Positions 36,601 to 48,306 of a stretch of DNA of 64,000 bases are shown here, piece by piece (position 1 is the first letter of the stretch; each line of letters begins with the position of its first letter). Origin of the DNA: Tubiluchus corallicola (taxonomy: Eukaryota > Priapulida > Priapulimorpha > Priapulimorphida > Tubiluchidae). Under the pieces are notes generated by a model. It did not search any database, was not told the origin of the DNA, and worked only from the letters and a program-made list of their open reading frames with translations. The stretch lies in assembly GCA_030141605.1 (NCBI GenBank), contig JAQGDQ010000006.1, forward strand, positions 310,001 to 374,000, in the 5' to 3' direction. The translations under genes and the position numbers were made by a program.

Positions 36601-38329
36601 GGCTATTATCAGAAACTTTTGGGAGTGCTACACGTCTATGGTCGTTTGAACATGGTCTATAAGTGCGACTAATCTGTATTGGTCTTCTAGTAGCGCTGAA
36701 AAGCAAAATACATGTATGACTGGGCGTGAAAATATAGTTTAGACATTACTGCTAACCATATCATATTATAAACGAAAAGCTGGGCTCAAATGTTTGGCAT
36801 AGTGCAGTCACTGAGGTTGTTGGTAACTCCTTGCTGCTATACAAAGAGGTATGCAAAAATTATGTGAAAAAAGAAAAGTTCAGAACAGGAGACCAACGTA
36901 GGATGTAATGGTTAAGCTAGTCTACATTGATAAACACAATCAGCAATACTTACGTGCTGATAAGTGTTTTCGGTCCAGTGGCGTTTTCTGCAGATGACTA
37001 ACACTATCAATTGGTATTAACTGTTAATGTAAAAGTGATGAATTGAACTTCACCTAAAAACTATACTTGAGATTTGACATGCTAAGCTGTAGCCATCTCC
37101 CTTTCTAACTCTAACTGAATTGTATTTTGATTTTGCTGATTGTTATTTTTGTTTGATCAGTTTAAACTATTTAACTAAATTTCTTACTTTGTCATTTATT
37201 CTACTTTTGCTGAAGGGTCTGGTAATATAAAAATATTTGGAGTATGTTTAGATAGCCAGAACATTGGTGAATTTCATCATTACAGTATTATTAATTTAAT
37301 AATTGTTATCAGTTTATTAATGCTAAATTTCATAACTCATCCCTGATCTCCATATTCTGTCTCCGGTAGCACCATCTGCTTTAACGTCAACGCGAGGCAT
37401 GAACACTGAGGATTAGCAGACTTAGTTACAGCCAGTTTCAAAATTATGTTATATTCATTTGCACACAAAGTTTTTGCTCATTGAGGGAGGACGTATTTAC
37501 CTCTGAACATACCCATGGCACCTCTGCTGGGTTTAGTTTCTCATCTTACAGAGTTAGCCTTGATAATGAGCCAAATTTCGGTTGTGCCACAACTATCCAT
37601 CATTAAAATAGGCCCCGCCATTAAGTGCAGGATTACGGTATCTTGTCTCCAGCACAAAACTGTACATAATTCATAAATCTTCCGACATAGTTATGCGGAT
37701 AAGTGTGCAGTCACCTCTAGGAGTGGGATGCGACCTATTAATTGTTTACTTAGATGTTACTTAATAATTACAAATACAAATTTCAGACAGTCTGTATAAG
37801 ATCGCGTTTTTATTGAAAGGCAAGCACTGTTTTTACTGAAATTCACCCACAACGATTTTTCTATTTTCGTGCAAGCATGTTTATTTTTAATTCGCTATAG
37901 TTTTTAATTTTGCGCTCAAATTGCACAATACTATTTTACGCATAAAACCCACGGTGTTATTGTAAAACAATTTATTGAAAGTCGGTTAATACTTCTACAA
38001 CACTACTGTATTTTATTGATGCGGCTGACGCCCTTGCATTAACAGTGAACGTATTCGTCACTGACTGGTTTTAATAACGTTTATTAAGTGTTATAGAGAC
38101 ACTGGTGTTTTATAGGCAAATAAAACTTTTTATTATTTTAGGTACTTTTACTATACAGGGAGCCATCAAGTATTATTATAGATACGTTAATACATAGGAA
38201 ATCACGTGATTAATCTGAAATTACGGTTGTTCTATGCTGGCACAGAAGAGCATCACGAAATGTTGGAAAACTTCTAATGCGCTAACATGCCATGCGGAGC
38301 ATCCACAAAGAACTTACAGGAGCTTAACG

Positions 38330-38450
38330 AGGACTTTCTCTAAACGAACCTTTTCATTCAGTGCACTACTACCAAACGCGCCAAAACATCAAATTGTCAT
38401 AACACCAAACCTGCTAAACATGCTCTATTGCCAAACACGCCAAAACTAAC
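38330..38450. repeat. Degenerate minisatellite, CCAAAC-type
   Basis: Repeated short phrases such as ACCAAACGCGCCAAAACA, ACACCAAACCTGCTAAACA and GCCAAACACGCCAAAAC. They resemble the reverse complement of 40870-41010. Confidence 0.6.
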
Positions 38451-38799
38451 TGACTGACTAATTACCTTGGTTTGCTGACAAAGTTGAAATTTCGTCTATG
38501 TATGGATTCTGTGGAACATAAATTTTCAGTTCGTATTCAATATGTATGTTCGGTATTTGAAATCTCAAATGGGAAATATTTAATTAAGATGTTTTTGCCT
38601 TGAGCTCATACTCAACATTTCCCTAAGACTAACCAACCAGGTGCAACATGAGTGGCAAATTTTTTCAAAAGTATGCAAAAAGTAAGACTTTTGAATAGTT
38701 AAAAAAGTACACTTTTAGATATTTTTAAAATGTGCACGGGCACTTATTCCATTATTATGTTAGCGTTTCATACAATTTCGCCAGTCGTGTTAAAGCACA

Positions 38800-39260
38800 A
38801 AAGAACCCTCAACTTGCATAAAGCTTAAAAAATTCGTCTTGCAATTTTATACCACTTACGTACTGCCTTTTTGCATATTAGATTTGCATCTACAATAGCG
38901 CTGTATAAAACATAGCAATTTAAACTCCCGCGATGACCTTTAGATGCAGCCATTTTGACGATAAGTCATTTGAAACAAGTTTAGATAACATTCTGTAAAG
39001 TTTGAAAAAATAATCAGTGCATTCGTAGCGCACACGTCACTAACTAAGTAAAATTTAAAATTACTGTATCTTCTCAATAAGATTAAAAATACGTTTTCGG
39101 TTAATAAGTGGTTCACCCTGAAGGGCGAGTCAGTGACATTTTGTCAATTGGTAAAAGCATTTTAAATAACTAATAATTTTCTTTCCTGGTCACATAAATC
39201 GTTCAAGCTGGTAAGCGAAATGCTAAGTAATATAATTTTGAATGGAAAGTTTTTTGGGAC
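38800..39260. repeat. Dispersed repeat, copy 2
   Basis: This is a degenerate direct copy of the repeat at 21540-22460, lacking that copy's internal insertion. Shared landmarks are TTTAAACTCCCGC, CCATTTTGAC, GTCAGTGACA and GCTAAGTAATATAA. Confidence 0.6.
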
Positions 39261-40220
39261 ATAGTTTAACATGTACTTACATGTACTACGTAAAACGTAC
39301 CTTGATTTACGTTTGCGTAAGTGACGTCATGTAATGGCGCCATCGGCACAGTGTCCCGGGAAGTTTAAAATTAAAACAAACAAAAAAATTTTTCAACGCG
39401 AGTACGATATACGCATAAAATTGCTATAAAGTAATATAATTTCTTAAGGCGATTTTTCTGAAACCTACTTTAGGTACGCCTTTTTATCCTTTAACAACTG
39501 TATTATTGGAATTATAATTACTCCATCACAACCTTTACAGCACTATTAATTTAAATGCACCATTGAAAGGAAAGCCTTGGCAAACAACAATTCAAATTAT
39601 ATTTAGTTACAGTTTATTTATCGATAATTTGTGCAATGCTATAGTTATTGTACAAGACATCGACATTATTTTTATATAGTAACAAACTAGACACTAAATT
39701 ATAAATTTTATCTATATATTTATTATGGCATATCTCACTATAATTATAATTATTGTATTATATAATTATAATAATATCAGAATGGTGATCTAAAATTTAT
39801 ATATCTTACGTTTTCTGCAAACCATATATACTTTGCTATATAACTATTAACTTTAAAGATTTTCTTTTTATAGAAATTCTACATGGTATTAACTAACACA
39901 CGATAAATGGATCTAAAGTGAATTAAAAAATGTACATGCACGTGGCACATTAACACACGAGCAATCATTACAAATTTATGCTACACGCTCCAAGTATTTT
40001 TAATATAATTCCAAATGCAACTTCAAGTGATTTTAGAATTTTTGCAATTAATACTTCACGCGTAATGACAAACACCAGTCAATCGTTAATTAGCATATGC
40101 ATATGTATGTACAGGATGAACAAGTGAAAAAAAACAATGCTCAAGGAAGTGTGAGATTATGACGAGTCGAAAACTTTTTTCCGTATGCACAGAATTATAT
40201 GAAAATGTTTTTCGATATCT

Positions 40221-40233
40221 GGGAGAGAGAGAA

Positions 40234-40319
<86 letters not shown>
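40221..40319. repeat. (GA)n microsatellite
   Basis: About 99 bases of GA repeats with a few GAAAGA interruptions, ending in a run of G. Open frames here are repeat artefacts. Confidence 0.95.
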
Positions 40320-40326
<7 letters not shown>

Positions 40327-40869
40327 TTCAATTCTCCTGAAAGTCACAAATCCGGTTCCCCATTCTCTGCATAGAAGAGTTCAACTGCTTAACTTTGGAA
40401 GTGTGACGTTACATCCCTTCAATAAGTGGTGTCACCAAGCTCTGGCTTCTTTCACGAGGTATATGCTATTCTATTTTCTTCAACGATGAAACATGCTCTC
40501 CATCGATAGATAGAAACCAAAAAATCTATTCATTAATTTTAATTTCTGCATTTTAATAACACGTAGTTTTTATCCTAAATTACGTTTTAATTCCAAATAA
40601 GTCTCTCTTCATTTATCTAACTCTTGGCTTCCATCTCTACTAATTTCTATTGTACTCATGTGTAAAATGTGGCTGATATAGAATGGCAAACAAGTTGCGT
40701 TATTTTATAATGTATACTTACTATAGTGATACTTTTCGTCCGTATAAGTTTCCTACATATATTAACTCTTGTTCAGTGGTGTCCTTTTTGATAGAAAATT
40801 AGTTAGTCAGTTTGCTCTCTAAGGTAGTTAGTTAGTCAGTTATTTAGAGAAGTGGCTTTAACAGTTTAA

Positions 40870-41010
40870 TGGTATAGATTTGACGGATTTGGCGGTATGA
40901 TCGATTTGGCGGTATGGCGCGGATTTGTCAGGTTTGGCGGTATGGCAGATTTGGCGGATTTGACAAGGTTGGCGGTATGGGAGATATGGCGATTTGGCGG
41001 GTGTGAAGGT
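40870..41010. repeat. Degenerate minisatellite, TTTGGCGGTATGG-type
   Basis: About ten degenerate units built from GATTTGGCGGTATGGC, GGATTTGACA and similar phrases. The family is shared, inverted, with 38330-38450. Confidence 0.8.
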
Positions 41011-42792
41011 TTAGTAGCCTTGGTGAGGGACAGTGGTGCACTGATGAGAGAGCCTGTGTTGTAAGCCTCACATAAGCTTCGTGTTAGCGCACTAGAAGCT
41101 TTCTAACGTTTTGTGACGCTCTTACATGAAACGTCTACCGAAATTACGCATTTTGAAATCACGACAAAACACAGTGAAGTCTTATTTTGTCTTTACAATT
41201 GCTAAATCCCCCCCAGCCTCCCATAAAAGGCCTTGTATGTTGTTAGCAGTTACAGACTTTTTGCCTTGTATTATCTGCTAATGGTTGCTAGCTGGAATTA
41301 TTTTATTTCAGTATCAGTTATTGCGCACATTATTAATAATTAGAGGGTCTTCAGTAGAGAGGCACAGCTTCCCCGAACAGCGCGACAGATGTGAGATGTG
41401 TAAATATATTTTCTGTATTGACAAGTTATTAACAACGTCCAGGTACTACTAATGTTCAGATAACTTCAAATGTATTTTTTAAATCCAAACTGAGATGCTG
41501 TGAACCATTATTATACAACAGCAAAGCGAGTAGAGTAGCTGCGATGCAGACATTATACTGTTGCCATTGTTTTGCATTTCACTTCTGAAAAAATTTGATG
41601 ACTATACTGCAAACCAAAACTAAGTTATACGTCTCGTGCGTTATAAGGCAGTGTCACACATCTTGGTATTACCTTCAGAAATAAGGATGCAAAAAACTAA
41701 CGTTACAAAATTCTTTACCTGTATGAAAACTTTTAAACATATATGAAGCCTTTGAAATTTGTAGAGCTGTAACAGTGTAACAGCGTTTTCAAATGGCTAC
41801 AAATATAACAGCCCGTGTGAAAAGTCCTCCTTAAAATGCGTGAAGCTGTGTGAATCGCACGACGCGTGATGCCGTGTAAGGACAACTGAAGATATATGAG
41901 GCCACCTTCAGTAAGCCTACATGTAGCCATTGACAAATGTATCATGACAATACAGCAAGCTACGTGCACTCGTCTTGGATCCAGTGAAAATTTTAAAATT
42001 GCATAAATCCGCGAATAAACATAGAAATTATTGTGTGAAATAATGTAAAATAGCTTACGTTTGACAGCAGGTAAGTTTCTAAAAATATGTTTTCATGTTC
42101 ACATATTTGTACCTCAGAATTCTGCGAAACCTTTGAATATGAATAATTAGCACCGTTTACTTGCTTTGCAAAATTACTAACTCGTAAGATAGCTTGTTAA
42201 GTTCAATCCGACGTTGATAAAAAAATGTCTGTAAAGCGGAGTCAGCAAATATAGGCAGTTAAAAAGTACCCCGTAAACTGAAATAATAACTGGTGCTTGA
42301 TCTCCTTGGTGTCGTCAGACTAGCATTTATTCTTTAACTATAAAAACACTGAATAGCGTTTATCAAAGTTTTAATAAGGGTGTGGTCACTGGTCACGTCA
42401 GGAGCGGGAAGCAAGATTATTTTGGTAGCAGGCGTATAAAGAATAGCCATTTTACCAACGCATGTAAAGGATGAATTTACATTGACCGCCGATTGATAAT
42501 AAATTACAAAAAATTACAGTATGAGCGTCGCTGTAACTGTCCCTACCAGCAGCCACGAAAGTCTTTGTATATGAAAATTTTGCGATTTGCATGCGACGTG
42601 ACACTGTCTAACGACAAGAGCTATAAATGGAAGTAAGAAACGATTTTGTTGTGCACACTACTAACGCCCGGGAGAGTGGTCGGTCCATTTTTCCACGCAA
42701 CAAATGCAAGTAATCAGAAAGAGAGTCTCACAGAAGTTCGTAAAGAGGTGGATAGTATCGCTGTTATAACTCCCAGGTCGCTATACTAGCTA

Positions 42793-45700
42793 TCATGATG
42801 CAACGAGACATCGTAAAAATAATCTGAATGCCACCACTAATGTTACTATTGCCAGTTTATTGTTTACAGGAACAGGAGCACCATTTTCGTTGCACAAATC
42901 ATACTGACAACAAGAAACGCAGGTCCAGCTATCAAGCGATTCGTCGCATGGCATAATCAACTCTGTCTGGTTCTTCTGTGACAAGCATGGGTTCAATTTC
43001 GTGCAAGATTTCGTTATCAGCAATTTGTGAATGTCACCTGGAAAATAGAAACGGAAAGGATGTTAATGATGGAAATGATGGAATGAACTCGCAATCAATT
43101 AAACTTTTCTGTACAGTCTTAGCCGAAAGGATGAATTATGTTTTTCTTTCAGTCAAAGTTTGTTTAAAAAATTAAGTGGCTGTATCTACAATCATTTCAT
43201 TAATATTTTCATAAAATTTGCAACTGAAAATAATATCAATTTTTCCAGCATTCCATAATATTGTGAAAAAACTTTCATCGAGAACTTTAAAACATGAAAA
43301 TATTAAAACCACCACAAATATTTCGACTGCACATTCTAGCAGTCTAGCAGACTGGAACTAACTTGTAGTTTGAAACTTTGAAAAAAGTACTAAACATTCC
43401 CTCTCAGACCTCCAAGTGCTTCGCCAACGCTTTCTTTTTGTACGTGGTATTTGGTAAAATTTCGCGAAAAAAGAACTGGCGAAAAGATTCCATTTTGGTA
43501 TCCTATATCCGCCTCTCTTCACGAAGTTTCTTGGAAATCTGTTAGATAGTTTTTGCGTAATAGATTTACTGCCATAACAGACAAAAACAATCAAACAAAC
43601 AGATAAGCAAACAAACAAACTGTGTTGAAGCATAACTACTTAGCAGAGATAAAAATAACTAAAATAATTATCCCCCACTGTAACCCTAACCCTAAACACG
43701 TATTTTACTAAGTGTGCAATTTTTTCCTGTGCCATTTTTACCTACTTTTGAATTTGTGCCATTTTTTTCCTGTGCCATCTTTTAATTTCTGTATATATTT
43801 TTATCATATTTCTTATAAATTTTCGTAGCTCTTTTAATTGTGCATGACATGTAGTATTTCTTAGTTTTTAGTGAAAATTTTTAACTTTTATGTGGCATTT
43901 TCATGTGCTGAAATAAACGTTAAATAAAATAAAATACTTTACCTGTGCCATTTTTAGCCAACATTCTTATAATACTTGTATCTGTATCTTATGTTTTTAT
44001 GTTCTTTTACGTTATCTTTATATCAAAAGAATCAGACGAAAGTGTTTAGGATTTTTCGACCTTGGCAAAGATCTGCTTCTTCCTGAACATATTCTAGTTT
44101 TCTTATAGAAATTATTTGCATCAAAATAGCACAGGTGCCATTTTTCCCTTTTTCCAGGTGTGCCATTCTTACCTGCATTCAATGTAGGCATATGCCTCTT
44201 AAGTCTGAAATAATGAAAGCGAGAAAACGGGTTTCACTTCTTTTGCGCAGGGGATCAAAACCTATTAGTTGAGCTGTCGTTATACCTGGCGGAAAACTAT
44301 GCATGTGTATATTCTTATTTAACCCTTTCAGTTCCAGATTATTTTTAATTAAGGAATATTTTTTTGGCTTGGTACTTTTGTTCAGTATGTCCATCTTGTT
44401 TACACATAATAATTATTTTTTTCTACCTGTGCCCGCGAGCTAAATATAGCCTGTATCCCACGGGATACATTGAGATTCAATGGAAGCATGAAATGTGCTT
44501 CATTTTGCAACTGTTGATAATTTTTTAAAGTATTTAAGACATTTAGTATGCATGCTATGCTGATCTGTACAAAGTCATCTCTAAAGTAATGTACCTTGCG
44601 CAGTTTTTTATCCTATGTAGATTTTCTAGTTTGCCATTTTACCACCATTTTAGTCTATTGTTATTGGCTTAAATCAAAATATCTATTAACAGATCAAATA
44701 ACTGTCAGTTTTAAAATTTTATTAACTTTAAAGGCAGAAAATATTCTCGTATCCCACGGGATACAACGGGTATGAAAGGGTTAACATATTATTTCGCGTT
44801 CGTCTTATGTAGTATGGCATGGGCTTTATAGATAAATATATATTGAATTGTGTTCACATCTTAACATCAAACTCGTTTTCATTTATTCACACTACAGGCT
44901 TTTATACATATGAATATGGGACTATACATATGGTTTTAAACAATAAAAAAAAACTCTAAACAGCGTATAATTTGTACTATTTTATACATGTTATTTCGTC
45001 ACACCCATCTAACCTTGGCTTTACCATGAGGCAGCATACTTGTTTGTACGCTTATAGATATTAATACTCAGCCGTACTAACAATTATTTGAGTAGGCTTA
45101 TGACTGTTCAGTCTCTCTCAGCGCAATGACTTACGCGAGTCAACCATATAACAATACATTAATATTTAAATGCCTGGCGATGCATTAAGCTCTCGACCAC
45201 ACATTTACTTAATCACTATGACACAGCAGTAAAGTAATGAAGATGACAGCAGCTATTCACTCACCAGACCAAGTTACCATCGTCTGACACGTATCATAAA
45301 AAGGAGCACATTCACTCATGTATTCCGTGCCATTACACTCGCCGTTATCGTGCACGTTTTCACAAACGTAGCATTTTAAACCATACGCACCTGAAAATAT
45401 CAAATTTGTCATAACTGTCATAATAGGCACTTATAACGATGGCATTAAAAACAGAATAAAATCTGCGATGAAGGCATCTTGTATTCACAAACAAATGAAC
45501 TTTTCAAAAGCTCAGATTAAATTACCACGGTTGAATGTGGTTTCTCAACAAATATGTAAGAAAGTAATATAACTAAATCAAGGTAATGAAATTGTTTACC
45601 ACGTCCGTATGAAGAACGGCTTCTTGAAGATAATTAGAAGAAATTTTCACAGTGAAATGTCTAGACATGTACTGGTAATAGTGCCAAATAGAGGTTGCCG

Positions 45701-46220
45701 CAGTTGATATCATAACAATGACATTGGAGTAATTCAATATGAAAGTTCTTGGAAAAGACAAACTTCAACCCACAATCGAATAATTATTCTTAACTTATTA
45801 ACAACACTACCGGTGACAGCCATACCAGTAACTGTCGTTTGTCTATAACTGCTATTACGTAATTACTCATGTTTCCATTATTTTAACATATTATTTGTAG
45901 GAAAATGCAGGATGATTTGTCAAAAGTTGCATAGTAGTTATAAAACAGATTTGCTTAGCAAGTTTATATTCATAAATACAGGTGTCGTACTTTTTACACA
46001 CGTTTAAAGTGACAAAGGCAACAAAATAGCCTGGCTCTGCAAAACAGCGAATAATAGCCAAAAAAGCGAGACAAACTTACAAAAGAAAGTCAGCTTTCAT
46101 GTGGAAATTACAAAGCATTAAGTACCATTACTGCTGCATAAACCTACCTTTTATAACATACATCAGTGCGTACACTAATAGAAAACTCGTAAAGTAGACT
46201 ACTGGTCCAGGCTTCCCCAT
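42793..46220 (-). CDS. Ly6/uPAR-domain secreted protein, probably GPI-anchored
   Basis: Three coding exons: 46220-46148, 45390-45265 and 43037-42793, all GT-AG with phase 1 introns, giving 147 residues. Exon 1 encodes a signal peptide (MGKPGPVVYFTSFLLVYALM). Exon 2 starts the three-finger domain with GLKCYVCENVHDNGECNG and SECAPFYDTCQTMVTW. Exon 3 completes it with KSCTKLNPC, MPCDESLDSWTCVSCC and the hallmark QYDLCNENG. A hydrophobic C-terminal tail (LAIVTLVVAFRLFLRCL) follows, as expected for a GPI-attachment signal, though it contains two Arg. The mature domain has 12 cysteines; ten is the usual number. Proteins of this fold act as surface receptors, co-receptors or channel modulators; no specific role can be assigned. 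The exon layout (signal exon, then two domain exons) is typical of the family. Confidence 0.88.
43480..43625 (-). repeat. Dispersed repeat, inverted copy (Ly6 intron 2)
   Basis: Reverse-complement counterpart of 36005-36130; landmarks are given in that entry. Confidence 0.6.
43990..44185 (+). repeat. Dispersed repeat, direct copy (Ly6 intron 2)
   Basis: Matches 36380-36600 in order. The neighbouring 43700-43960 is a loose run of the phrase CCTGTGCCATTTTTACCT and variants (four or more), which also occurs singly near 36565 and 62345. Confidence 0.75.
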
Positions 46221-46970
46221 TGCTGATCGGCTTTGTGTAATTAATAACCATTCAATAACCTATCAATACTGATAGCGAGTTCAGTAGTTTTGCTCACATC
46301 ACAGTGTCACCAACTACTGCTTTTTCGAGCACACGCAGAACCTGCAAAAATGGAATGTCATTTTCCAAAATAGGCCTAGCACCTTCCTATACAACACACC
46401 GTAATCGTGGTCGTTATTTTCTCATGTACAAGCGAGAGTGGAATTTAAAGGGGATCAAGACTAAAAGTAACATTAACAATTACTGAATAGAGTGTGAACC
46501 TACTTTAATTGCTAGAGAAATAGCAATTAATATAATCCTGACAGCGCTGTGCTTTCATGGTGGACATTCTGCCGTTGTAACCAGTCACTGTAACCGATTG
46601 TAACCAAGCACCTGGATCTGCCACAAGATCATCGGTCTTGTCACACCCGCTTACATGTCCTCAAGACATTGCAGCACCTTGGGGGTATGTTCATTGACGT
46701 CACAAGTATGCTATATATTAATTTACGTTACCTGACAAGCGTCTCTTGCAAGCCAGCAATTTATATTGGAGGAGTGTCACAGTCTTAGAGAAATTCCTCA
46801 GTCGTCATTGCAAGGCTTGCATCAAACTGCAATCAGTTATTATGAGACACTCAGTAACGTATGTGGGATGTCTGTGCATCTAGAATTGCATATAATTAAT
46901 ATGCGCAATTAGTATGCATAATATATATATATATATATATATATATAATAATATATACAAATGAAAAATT

Positions 46971-46984
46971 AGGAGCATATACAC

Positions 46985-47046
<62 letters not shown>

Positions 47047-47060
47047 GTGTATATGCTCCT
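46971..47060. repeat. Perfect 90-bp palindrome with (AT)n core
   Basis: The arms AGGAGCATATACACG and CGTGTATATGCTCCT are exact inverted copies, enclosing an uninterrupted (TA)n tract, so the whole 90 bases are self-complementary. More (AT)n lies at about 46921-46947 and 47069-47084. Confidence 0.95.
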
Positions 47061-48170
47061 TACATTATATATATATATATATATAATGTAACTGCACTTA
47101 GCACGTAAAATTGTTAAATCAGGAAAACATTATAAGTTATATACAGTATATACTTTTAAGTGCAGTAGCATTTATGCTTGAAGCTGAAAAGCTAAGATCA
47201 CGTTACATGAAACTCAAATAACAAGCGAGATCGGCAGCACGCTGTAATCTAATTATTACGATCTCTCTGCAGACTCTGCTGCTAATCATATGAACAAGAT
47301 GAAAATGTACAAAGGTTTCTGTGCCATGCATAAAAACCCCTTTGCAAGAAGGATTTTTTATAGCTGTTACTGTCTGCAAAAACGGTATCATTTCTAATAC
47401 CACAAGCCTATAAATGTAAAACGGCTTATATAACTGACACACTACGTGGTGTAGCCTACTATTGCTCAGCGCACATGTAATTCCGTATTTTTCGTAGATA
47501 CAAATTAATTCATGCTGCTAAGCAAACACATTAATAACAAGATACATTAATTTTAATTTAATTAAGTTAAGCCGATCGCTACTGCTGTCTGCTCTAATAA
47601 ATCAAATAAATTACTTACTATGTTCTCGCCTATTTGCTCATAATAAAACTCGCAAAATCACAGGCAATTGATTTTCTACCGCAAGGTTACAGAGAAGAAT
47701 TATGTAAATTGAATTATTAGTCATGCGAAAGCACAAATTTTAATTCAAATTTATAAAGACTGCCTAGTAAGAATCCCGTTACAAAAATAACCGGTTATGT
47801 TACATTGCTATATAATGATTCCGACTTTAGACTTATTTTTTCAGACCAAATGCAACAAACGAACGAGCGAAATAGAGTAAATGAAAGGACACAAATGTCG
47901 AAAAATATGCCAGTAAGGAATATCTCGAGGTATACGGTGTCTTTTTTCTTGTCAGCTGTTTGTTTAGATTCGCTTAGCAAACAGGTCTTATGCTTCAAAC
48001 CTGCGACAGCCGAAGACGTAATCGTTTTCTACACGAATAAAGTATTTTACGCCGCATTATCTATCGTCTTGTTAATTACAGTTGAATACGCCACAAAGGC
48101 TTTCCTTCTTTAGGCGATTCCCTTTTAGGGATATATTTATCGGGTTATTTATACGTATATATACATATAA

Positions 48171-48174
<4 letters not shown>

Positions 48175-48235
<61 letters not shown>

Positions 48236-48266
48236 CGTGTGTGCGTGTGTGTGTGTGTGTGTGTGC

Positions 48267-48302
<36 letters not shown>

Positions 48303-48306
48303 ATGT
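48175..48306. repeat. (GT)n microsatellite
   Basis: About 130 bases of GT repeats with GCGTGC interruptions. The Cys-Val frames across it are artefacts. Confidence 0.95.

Larger units (their letters stand above)
36601..42792. other. Intergenic region, repeats only
   Basis: No gene was recognised apart from the repeats listed separately. The sequence is AT-rich with many stops in all frames. 41030-41110 and 41780-41990 are slightly richer in CpG, without exon-like structure. Confidence 0.45.

Noticed and set aside
40086-40489. Arg-Glu and Ser-Leu repeat proteins on both strands
   Set aside because: They arise from the (GA)n microsatellite.
47805-48113. 102-residue plus-strand frame with a hydrophobic C terminus
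   Set aside because: No recognisable family, no convincing splice sites, and an overlapping open frame on the other strand; probably chance.
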